Below, one piece after another: positions 22,736-33,101 of a stretch of 64,000 nucleotides of DNA. Under the pieces are notes generated by a model. It did not search any database. It was not told the origin of the DNA and saw nothing but the letters and a program-made list of their open reading frames with translations. The stretch covers positions 48,036,012 to 48,100,011 of the forward strand of contig CM059971.1 of the NCBI GenBank assembly GCA_030490835.1, given 5' to 3'. The position numbers and the translations under genes were made by a program. This DNA is from Annona cherimola. Lineage: Eukaryota > Streptophyta > Magnoliopsida > Magnoliales > Annonaceae. The number at the start of each line of letters is the position of its first letter. The stretch's first letter is position 1.

Positions 22736-23679
22736 TGTGGCGCCCTAGCCCGAGCGTCACAACTTTAACCTTACTCCGGGATCGTTATTGATTGGTAAAC
22801 GTGATTAGGATTGTTGCCCTGTCACACGGAGGGTTTATTGGATATTTATCCACTTTATCCTAACTCCTTAGGAGTTTATATCACTTCGTACATTCAAATT
22901 TCCATCATATGCCTTTTTAGGTTATTAAACCATTTGAGAAACACACATATGATATCATAAAATCCATACTTGATCATAACATGATAATTCATACCTTAAC
23001 ATTTGGCCATAAAAATTTTTCGCCATCCATAGTCATAAAACATATCATAATTCTTATACAAATTGAACAACAATTTAATATCATCATACAACCATTCAAT
23101 CCATAAGTTCATACACAAGTAACTCATAGAAATTCGTTTATCCTTGAATCTCCTCCTGTGCTCCTTGCATGGTGCTTCCTTTCACCTGTCTTTAGAATTT
23201 GGAAAATAAAATCATGAGTCGAAACTCAAGAAGCAAGCCATAAGGTTTTCAGGCAATTTATTTTCATTTAAAATAACTTGGAAAACAATATTATACCTAC
23301 TCGAGGATATATCATAAAAACATACTTCTTATGCTCGTCAAGAGTATATCATAAATAATGCGATGCATTATTTTAAAATATGACATCATTGGACAATAGC
23401 TAGCTAGGCAACCATCCATCTTCATCGTCTCTCCCAATCCAGGAAGGCGCCACCGGCCTGAGACCTATCTTAGCGACTTAGCCGTACCAAAGGGGAACAT
23501 TCGGTCCGCTTACACCTTTGAGGTGGACCTCACACTTTGTGTACATGCATCTTTCATAAACATTCCTTTTGACATGCTAGCATGATTTTGCATTCATAAA
23601 TCCATGATTCATCACCTGTCTTAAATAATTACAAAATAGTGAGCACTTATATGAGTCCTACTTCGGTCTGGGTATTACA
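22736..23679 (-). mobile_element. Short solo LTR (944 bp) of the Gypsy family, nested in the LARD
   Basis: In plus orientation it begins TGTGGCGCCCTAGCCCG and ends CGGTCTGGGTATTACA, flanked by TGTAA at 22731-22735 and 23680-23684. Its ends match the 4.9 kb solo LTR and the LTRs of the 28387-64000 element, and the first ~250 bases align with 28387-28640. It is only about a fifth as long, so it is a deletion derivative or a short subfamily. Confidence 0.88.
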
Positions 23680-24679
23680 TGTAATTATAAGGGGGTTTAC
23701 TTTACTTGGTTTATTGGAACATGTTTTTCCTTTATACTTACGGTTTTTGGAGACCCATGTTTTATTAGATTTTGTTTTGAGAGATGTGGCAACTCTCAAT
23801 GTTGATTCAGTATCGAGATTTAATTTTGTAGTTTTGAGATTCAATTTTCGATGTTGATTTTAGGATATAAATGAGATGGGGAAGTTGACCCCTAGTATTA
23901 GCTGGGTATATGATTCAATTTGGGAGGTTGACTCCTGAGATTGCTTTGGATGCAATTTAGATGGAGATGTTGATCCCTGGTATTGATGTTTGTTGTGATT
24001 GAATTGGGGAGGTTGACTCTTTGTATTGGTTCACGATATTAAATCGATCTGGTATAATTGGTTCCCAGTAATCATTTGGATCTATGACTTAGGAGATTGT
24101 GATTTGAGGGATTTCCTCAGTTTGAGTTTTAGTTTTTACTTAGGATTTAGGAATATAATTCGTTTGAGGTTTGACCCTTTGCGCTCAATCGGTGAGTGAT
24201 CAAATGTTGTATGCATTAAGGGATTTGACCCTGTTGTTGATTTGATAATGATTTTAAATTGAGTTATTTAGGGTTGGGACCCAAAGAGTTGTTCATGGAT
24301 GAGATGGGATGTGTAGGGTGAGTATTGTTAGACTGAATGTTAAGGGGCTTGGGACCTTGAGTTGGTTAAGTTATTCTATGAAATAAAATGATCAATGATG
24401 AGACAACTATGAGTTTGATAATGCTAGGATCATAGCCAACGATGACAATGGGTTAATAGTAAGGGCGGAGTTAATTACCTTGAATTGTGTATTGTATTTC
24501 TACTGCAAGATGGTAAGATGATTTGTGTATAGGAACCTCATGTGGAGGGGATCCTGATTAAGGTGATTGGATTGTGAGCATATTGAATGCTTAAGGGATT
24601 TGAAAGAATTAGAAGCTCACGTCTCAGGATGATATAATATATAAGTTTCAAGGACAAAACTTTTTGTTAGGGGGTAGAA

Positions 24680-25650
24680 TGTAATGCCTCAGGTATTAGC
24701 AATTAAGTAAATGGATGATTATGCGTATAATATAGTTTGATAATGCACATGATAATAAGATTTTGTTAAATTAATAGGTTGAATATGTGAAAGATTATGT
24801 GAATGGTAGCAAATGCAAAAAAGCGGGTATTATATAGAGTTGATTCATTTTGAAATTTGTTTATGTATGAGTGAGATGCCTAGCATGTTTGAAATAGATA
24901 TGGATGGATGTGTGTGAGATTTAAATGATAGATTTAGATGAATGACAGAAATGGGCCTAATCATGTAGTTTAGCCCAAAAGAATTGTAATAACGAAAATG
25001 ACCGAGGATTATTAATGGGAGCCATAATTTGCATGAGAATAATTTTGGATATTATGGAAATGTGCTCATGATACTTGGCAATGAAATTGAGATGATGATC
25101 TTGAAAATTAAGTCATTTGGGGTTAATAGAAAATCTGGTAAGAAATGAACTTAATGCTCAAAATTTTGAAAATGACATAAAACATGATGACTTCTAGCAT
25201 GGATAAGATGCTAGATACATGTGTGATGTGTGAGAAATAATTTTAAAGATATTAAAAATAATATATGTAATTTGGGCAAATAAGACCCGTTATAGAGGCA
25301 AAACAACTAATGAGTTGAATTGACGAGTCAAAATTTGTATAAAACATGTTTTGAGAAAATAGATGATATAAATGTGATATTATGATGTTAAGAGATGTGC
25401 ATGAATAATTCACTTGGTGTCGAGAATATTTTGACATATTATGACCGCTTATTTTGTGAATGAATAGAAGTTGTCGGTAAAGTTGTGTAGTAAAATACAT
25501 ACCAAATTTTGTGGTTATAGAATTTTGAGCTAAATTTTTGTGGAGAGAGAGTACTTGTATTCAGGAATCCAACGCAAAAAGAATTGTCTCAATCGGATTT
25601 GTCCACGTAAAGTTATGGGCAAAATGATGTAATATAGCTGAAAATGGGTA
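24680..25650 (+). repeat. 3' LTR of the LARD-like element, truncated
   Basis: Starts TGTAATGCCTCAGG after the purine stretch TTAGGGGGTAGAA and runs parallel to 19372-~20335. Homology stops near 25650 and the remaining ~2.1 kb of the LTR was not seen further right. Confidence 0.75.
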
Positions 25651-26526
25651 TTTAGTTAGTAAATTGTGAGCAGGATTGTAGCCTGTTCAAGCGGCGGGGT
25701 CTTCAATTCAATCTGATTTCAATTTATAAGCAATCACATAATAATCACAAAATGCTAAAATACATATACATCATCAGTCTTTATAATCTAGTAATATTGT
25801 ACCTTTACAACATATCCATTTACACCAAGTATTTAAAAAAATGCAACTTTAAGATTTCCTCAACTGAGACATTTTTTTCTTCTTGAACTTTGTTGTACCT
25901 GGTCCTCATTTGCAACTGTCTTTCTTTTATTTAGCCTAGTCCTTGTTCGTGTGTTAGGCATGATGTTATCTAAACGTATAAAAGTTATACTAGTATATCT
26001 CTTATCACATTAAAATAATCATATCATAATTAATCATTCATAACAACCATAAATGTCAGTAGCAAATATTCCTTTTTCACATACATTCAATGTACCTTAG
26101 TATCAAAACATGACGCATACACTTATTTTATACTCACACATATCATCCAAAATTAGAAAGAAACTTTTGCTCGATCACTATACGAGTGTAGGCTCCTTAG
26201 TGATAGTACTAATGCTTGATTAGGCTGGTTCATTTTTATTTTCACTAGACCCTTTACTTGGGTCTTCATCATACTTTGCACTCGCATTCCCTACGGACTC
26301 ATCACCATCGGTACTTCCTATTCTTATAGGTGGTGCAGAGTTAGGGTTGAGGTATTCTTCAGGTATAGGGGGTCCGAATGAGATATCCCTTTGGGAAGTC
26401 CACTGTCGATTTAAGTTTTCTTCTATTATCTACTTTTTTTTCTTGCTTCTTCTACCTCCCTCCTCATCATGTCTAAGTTCATTATTGCTTTTTCCTTATT
26501 TTTCATCAATATTTCAAAACATAATA
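25651..26526. other. Unassigned AT-rich DNA
   Basis: No exon, LTR end or tandem repeat was recognised. It begins at the point where the LARD 3' LTR is cut off, so it may be a later insertion or the flank of a deletion. Confidence 0.4.
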
Positions 26527-26799
26527 AAAACATATTTTTTTATTTTTTCGTTTTTTTCATGGTCAAGTAAATCTAAGTATATTAAATCTATAAACCGAGT
26601 TTTATCTTTCTGAATATTTTTAAGTATTTATTTTGAATTTTTAAAGATAGTGGCATTTCCGTAGATAATTACGGAAATGCCACTATCTTTAAAAATTCAA
26701 AATAAATACTTAAAAATATTCAGAAAGGTAAAACTCGGTTTATAAATTTAATACAACTAGATTTACTTGTCTATAAAAAAAATGAAAAAAATATGTTTT
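26527..26799. repeat. Near-perfect inverted repeat (hairpin), arms ~136 bp, loop 6 nt
   Basis: The left arm (26527-26663) and the complement of the right arm (26670-26799) agree almost completely next to the loop (GATAAT, 26664-26669) and diverge slightly toward the outer ends. A transcript from either strand would fold into a long stem. It could be a foldback/MITE element or a small-RNA hairpin; no clear target duplication was seen. Confidence 0.93.
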
Positions 26800-28381
26800 T
26801 GGGCTGATCATGCCTCTAATAAATTAGCTATAACTTACAAAATAGCCATAATAGATGACGATGCTGTGAAACCCCACTTGAGTTTGTATAAGGATGAAAT
26901 TTGAAATGTTCATGATATGGAGGGTTTATGATCACCTATATAGTTTTCAATAGATCTAAGTACGGGTGACTCGCATTGACATGAAAATTCAATAGGAGAT
27001 ATTAAATTTCATGCTCTATGATTTAGATGGATGAGATTTGGGCAACTAAGTAAGCAAGGCGATTAAGTTAATCACTTTGATTACTATGGTAATTAGGTGT
27101 ACTAAAAGACGAAATACGCTAAAGGACGAAAAAGGATGTAGAGAATGCTTAGACGGCATGTGTAATTAATGCATTTTTCATATTATTATTTGATTTAATA
27201 CTTGATATATTAATATCTTGTGATGTATAATGTATATTGATATGAAATTTTGAGAAAAAGCCTAAGTTGGTATGCCCTACATGATGAACGGTTTGGATCA
27301 TAAAAATTATGAATAGAAATGGGTTAAATGATTGAATTTATATGATATTTTATGAATTAAATTCATTTTGCTAATATCTTAGCATATATTCATCATTTTG
27401 AGATGAAAATTTTTATGACTTAGTAAGTTGAGATGTTCAAAGTGATGAATGCATTAGATTAAACCTAATCCCATTAGAAACCGATATTATGAATGGTTCT
27501 AAAAAAATTAATGAAGAAATTGATTTAAAGCATTTGACTTATAGGTGTTAAAGGTAAATGCCATTAATGAGAAGCAAAAGTCAACTTTGACTTTTGAAGC
27601 CCACTTTTGAGGTGTCAAGTTATAGTGCATTGAGCAAGGAATAAGTCAACAAGCAATAAATAAAATGCATGATAAAATGCAGCTGGGTATGAACGTGTTC
27701 AAGCTTGGATTTTAGGGGATTTTGAGGCATTTTTTATTAAAAAAAAATGCAAAAACATCAAATGAAATGCAGCTCACTTTGGACATGTGTAGTTAGGTGA
27801 CTTGGGAGAAAGTAAGTCAAAATGTGGCTAAGAATGGGACAAGCAGATGGCTTAGACGAGGGCAACAATTAAACATGAAAAATGTATTTATAAAATCATT
27901 TATGAGGTGTCATTCAAGGGAAAAATCAGCAATATATAAAAGGCCTTAGAGGGGCTTGACAAGGATGTTTTTAGCCATGTTAGAGAGAGAAAAGTTAGAA
28001 AAAATGGAAAAAAGGGCAGTAGCTTAGGAATAACCAAATAACACTAAAGAAGAAGAGAAAATAAGGAAATTTTAGCAAAATAGGAGCGGAAAGGTGGAAG
28101 TTCAAATAGGTTTGAATTTGTTCTTACTATATGCTTACTTGATGCTCGACTAGATGATAAAGGAAATTTTTGTTTACTTTAGGGAATCCAAGGACTAAGT
28201 AAAATGATATAGGTTGAATTCTCATGTTTAAGGGGTGTTGAATGACAATATCACATGTATATATAGTTAAATTGCATAAATGATTAGGCTTATGTGCTAA
28301 TATATGAGTTGAACTTATCAAAAATGAGACTAAATAGGGCTGTTTGGAAAAGGATGATAAATTCCAAAAAATTTGAAGTAA
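26800..28381 (+). other. Remnant of another LTR, interrupted by the gag-only Gypsy element
   Basis: No coding sequence. It has a strong TATA box (TATATAAAAGG at 27933-27943) followed by a purine-rich leader, as in plant LTR promoters, and general wording like Gypsy LTRs. It ends at the left target site of the element starting at 28387. The assignment is by resemblance only. Confidence 0.4.
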
Positions 28382-28386
28382 AATTC

Positions 28387-31300
28387 TGTGGCACCCCAGC
28401 CCGAGCGTCACAACCTTACTCCAAGATCTATCGATTGGTAAACGTGATCAGGATTGTTGCCCTGTCACACAGTGAGCTTATTGGATATTTATCCACTTAA
28501 TCCTAATTTCTTAGGAGTTTATATCAATCCACTTGTTTCAACTTCCCATCAAATGCCTTTTTAGGCCATTAAACCATTTAAGAATTACACTTGTTATGTT
28601 ATAACCTTCATACTTAATCATATCATGATATTTCATGCCTTAACATTTATCCATAAAAAATTTTCGCCAATCCATAGGCATAAAACATAACATAATTCTT
28701 CTACAACATTGAATAACAATTTAATTATTATCATTCATATAACCATTCAATCCTTAGGTTCATATATAGGTAACTTATAGAAATTCATTCATCATTGAAT
28801 CTCCACCTGTGCTCCCTGCCTCCTTCCTTTCACCTGTCTTTGGATTTCGAAAACAAAACGTGAGTCGAAACTCAATAAGCAAGCTATAGGGTATTCAGGC
28901 AATTCATTTTGAAGGCAACATTGTTTAAAAGCATTTCTTTCCATTTGGTAGGAGACACTTAGCAAGTGATCAACTACCTGCGGAGCAGAAACCTTTTCAT
29001 AAACCATTCATAAACCATTCGTGTAAACCAGTCATGTAAACTAGTTTAATCCCAATTTTGGGCATTTCGTAAACATTGGATGTGCAAATGTGAGGGTACG
29101 CTAGCTTCGGGAACATCCTTTCATAACATGATCCTTTCTATCCTTGGCACCGAACCTTCCGACTTGGCAACGTCAATGGCGGACTCCTTGTCCTTCTTTC
29201 CGCCTTGACTAGCCTACTTGATTTTCATTCCATGAATGACTTTTAGTCACCCCGACATTATATACCTCTTACACATGGCAACTTGTCATTCTCATGTAGA
29301 GAATTCTTTGCACCATCTCTTTTAAACATTGTTTCAATGAAATATTGTTTAAATCCATGCTTCATCACTTTTCATAAATACTTGCGAAACAGTAAGCAAT
29401 TCATTTATCATAATTGAAATAACATTTCAACACATATTGAAGTAAATGAATGACCATCCTTAAATAACTTGAAAATAATTCATCAATTAATTGCAAAATG
29501 GTTCGAAACATTTAAAACATCAGTTGCAATCATTTTTTCATATTTTGATAAAACGAAAAACATTTAGAAAATTGCTTGCTTACCTACTTCGCCTTAGCTT
29601 TCCGTATTGCTTATCTCTTTGCCTTTGCTTATACATATAAGAATGGCATTGCATTCATAACATTTTCATTTGTTTGCTTAGTTATCCAACCCATAATCCA
29701 TTAACATACATAACCCACTTGATTTCCAAGTCGGGTATACATACATTGCACTTACTTGTGCATCATACCATCCATTCCATATTATGTTTTAAACCCATAT
29801 TTAAGGTAAAAACATAATTATCTTTCATAAATCAACATGTGGAGATTTATATCTCCCATTAACCATTTTCTATCTATTTTTTATTTTTCCTACGTCAATG
29901 CTCATTCTAAGCATATAAGTGACATTTTAAGCTTCATAAATTAATCTCAAAAATTGAGTTAATCAAACATCCTTATGCATTTCATCACATATTCATGCAT
30001 TTCTTCATTTTAGCAGTTCATATAAACCATTTACCACTTATCCATACTTAGCCTTCCACATACACCCATCTTACAACACATAACTTAGGTGTTTCTTAAA
30101 ATTTCTCAAGTCAGCAACTTGTGTCCTTATTCAGCATGAACAACCCCTTAATTAACATTTAATTTAGGGTCTAATTTCATATTTTCAATCCATTCATCAT
30201 AGGGTTCCAAAACAGCCATGTTAGGACCCGTTTTTCATCCTTTTAACGCCTCTTTCAAGACTTAAATCATAACAGATTTTTAAGTCATAATTTTCATAAA
30301 CTAAATATATTTTTCTTAACCCAAATTTAGGGTATTATCACATATTCCAAAATCCATAATTTAGTTGCTTCCATAACAGCAATATCCTAAGAATGTTCCA
30401 TAACAGCAACATCCTAAGAATGTAGGGTATCCATTTTGACTCGTTTTGACGTGTCCAAACATATATTCTTAAAATCAGATTTAGGGCATATCTTTCCAAG
30501 CCCTTTTAGACACTCAAAGTACCTTAATCCTAGGGTAATTTACCCTCCATAACATCCATAAATCATTTATTTACAAACAGCAACAAAAATCACACATAAA
30601 GTACCCGTTTTGGCCCCCGTTTGGACGTTCCATACATGTACCCTAAAAAATCAAATTTAGGGGAAACTCATTCAGCCCACTTAGGTCGGTCCAAAGGGTC
30701 CTTAATTTAGGATACTTTAATTTAAGATACTTTACCCTACAATTCATCCATAAATAATTTAAGCACTTCCTTGTATCATTTTTAACTCAAAAATGGAAAA
30801 ATCGGGTCTTTCTTGAAATCCTAGGTTCCATTTTTGCTAAAATCCTTAACAAATGATCAAATCAACATATGTAATTCAAAAGAACATGAATTACATCCAA
30901 ATAATCTTGCTTAAATCATACAACAACTTGGTTTAGGGTTTTGAGAATTTTCAAGTTAGCTTTCTTCTCAAAATTCAACCCTAACTTCCCTTTTCACTCT
31001 CTTGAACTCTTGATGTCATTTAAATCTTTCAAAAATCATTCAATACCTTCATCAAGGCATCATAACTCATACTTTAAGAGTTCTTTATGAACCATATTCA
31101 TGGCTCATGAATTGAGAGAGAAAACCTTGATTCAAATGATTCAAAACTTAGATTTTACTTACTTAGATTAAATCTAACTTGAATCCAACTTGTTTGGCTT
31201 GGTTCCCCTTCTTTTTGTTCTCCTTTTTCCTTCTCTTTTTCTCCAATTTTCTCCTTCTTCCTTGTTGGTTTTTGGTCGTGCAAAGGGTTGCTCACAACAC

Positions 31301-31459
31301 TCAGAAAATTTTGGTAATTTTCTCCCCTTGTGCATGTGAACGTCCGCCTCTTGGATAAGCCTCTTTTTATATTTTTTTCCATCTTGTGGGGCCCACTTTG
31401 CCATATATTAGATAGGGTAATTAAGGGGTATCTTATCCCTTGATGACATGGCTCATTCA
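28387..31459 (-). repeat. 3' LTR of the gag-only Gypsy, left segment
   Basis: Starts TGTGGCACCCCAGCCCG in plus orientation and aligns with 54638-55108 plus 62992-64000. On the minus strand a TATA-like ATATAAAAAGAGG lies near 31365. It is interrupted by Copia-1 at the ATTCA target (31455-31459) and resumes at 48313. Confidence 0.85.
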
Positions 31460-33054
31460 TGTTGGAAATATGTGGAAAATAAGCCAAGTCTATGTTTTGA
31501 TGATTAACAAATCAATTTGAGTAAGTTTTAGTTACTAACATGTTTGTGGAAATGACTTAAGGTTATAAATTTGAATAATATGAAGCATGGCAAGTCAAGT
31601 CGATTTGACTCAGGCTTCGACTTAGGCCAAGTCGATCCCAAAGTCGATTCAAGAAGTGACTTGGAGGGGTCATTTCCTTCCAGAGTTGAAATCGAGAACA
31701 AGGGCTGCCGAAGTCGCATCCCAAGTCGACTCCGCTTGCGACTTGGGTGAAGTCGCAGACCAAGTCGACTCCAGTAGTGACTTGGAGGCGTCATTTCTGT
31801 CCAGAGTTGAAACCGAGAACAAGGGCTGACGAAGTCGCATCCCAAGTCGACTCCGCATGCGACTTGGGTGAAGTCGCAGATCAAGTCGACTCCGACTTCG
31901 ACTTCAAAACGGAAACATGCAGATCAAGGTAAATGGTAGATTCAAGAGTTTCAAAAGAAGATGAAGGTAAAAGACAACTCAAAGACTCAAGACTCAAGAC
32001 ATGAAGTCAAACGTGAGAATTATAAAGAATCTCAAAGGAAGAACAACCAAACAATGAAGGAATTCAAGCAAGCAAAGCATTCCAAGGATTTCAAGTTCAT
32101 CAAGCAAGCTGTCGAGGTGAGGTCGCACCTGAAGTCGACTCCACCTGCGACTTGGGTCAAGTCGAGGACCAAGTCGACCCAAACTGGAATTTGAAGAAGT
32201 TGCGAACAGGCGAAGTCGCACCCGAAGTCGACTCCATCTGCGACTTGGGCGAAGTCGCACCCGAAGTCGACTCCACCTGCGACTTGGGTCGTAACGGTCG
32301 GAAAATTTTCGAACGTTGGCGCATTAAATGCGCGCCACCTACCTCCAAATGTTCGGATTCCCTCCACAATTATAAAAGGCAATCAATATGAACGAGGAGA
32401 GTAGCTGAGAATTCATTAAGTGAGCATAACTCCCATCTTTAAGAGCTTCAAGTGATCAAGCAAATTTTTAGAAGAAGAACCTTGCTTCAAACTGTCAAGA
32501 GCTACTTGCTGAATCTCTACGCCTACACTACAAGTTCTTCTCTGCGCCAAATCTGCGTCTACACAACAGTAACGTGTAGAAATTTTTTTTTATTCTTATT
32601 ATTGTATTGAACTTGTTTTAGCTTGGGTAGCTAAAAACAAGTGTAAGCAAAGTAGTGTGTGATTGGAGTGGAACTCGTCACCTACTTGTGCTGTGTATTA
32701 TTGATGCCCCATAGAGCTAGAATCTAGAAGAGAGTGGAGGCTCTGGTTGTATATGCCCCCTAGAGCTAGAATTTAAAAGAGAGTGGAGACTCTAGTTGTA
32801 TTCGCGGAATAAATAGTGGAACCCAAGTCACAAGGGGTGTGAGCTTGGAAGAGTGGAGGAGGGAAGTTGCCCGAACCACTATAAAATCTTGTGTGTTCAT
32901 TTTTGTTTCTGCTCTTTACATTATTGCTCTCATTTTATTTCTTCATAAAGGGGACTAGATTAATCCGGGGTAAAGTTTCTGTTTAATTTGTAAATTTTTA
33001 AATATCCAATTCACCTCCCCTCTTGGGTAATTGCCATTAACTCGGGACCAACAA
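31460..33054 (+). repeat. Copia-1 5' LTR
   Basis: Contains two clusters of SalI-palindrome units (31577-31900 and 32110-32290), a TATA box (TATAAAA at 32371-32377) and the CA end at 33054. Compared with the 3' LTR it has lost several bases in the first cluster near 31598. Confidence 0.93.
31577..32290. repeat. SalI-palindrome repeat array in the Copia LTR
   Basis: About eight units of 36-40 bp follow the plan GAAGTCGCA, two to four bases, AAGTCGACTCC, a few bases, TGCGACTTGG. The centre AAGTCGACTT/C is palindromic and the outer AAGTCGCA/TGCGACTT halves are complementary, so each unit is an inverted repeat. The array lies upstream of the LTR TATA box and is present in every LTR copy of the family here (31577, 37430, 44290, 46850, 51780). 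Confidence 0.9.
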
Positions 33055-33056
33055 GT

Positions 33057-33068
33057 GGTATCAGAGCA
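33057..33068 (+). other. Primer-binding site of Copia-1
   Basis: TGGTATCAGAGC two bases after the LTR, complementary to the 3' end of plant initiator-Met tRNA. Confidence 0.93.
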
Positions 33069-33101
33069 GGTCTTTGAGTTATACCAAAGAGATCTTTTGA
33101 T

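Larger units (their letters stand above)
19372..25650 (+). mobile_element. Non-coding LTR retrotransposon (LARD-like), 3' LTR truncated
   Basis: The left LTR (19372-22437) is followed by a PBS. About 2.2 kb of DNA without retroviral ORFs follows, then a PPT (24669-24674), and a second LTR starting TGTAATGCC at 24680. That LTR follows the left one to about 25650 and then loses homology. The absence of gag or pol even as fragments marks it as a large retrotransposon derivative. The two LTRs differ at roughly one site in eight or nine over the part compared by eye, so it is old. Confidence 0.8.

Noticed and set aside
31577..32290. CRISPR-like array
   Set aside because: Units are palindromic with variable spacing and occur in LTRs of plant retrotransposons with no cas genes; they are LTR subrepeats.
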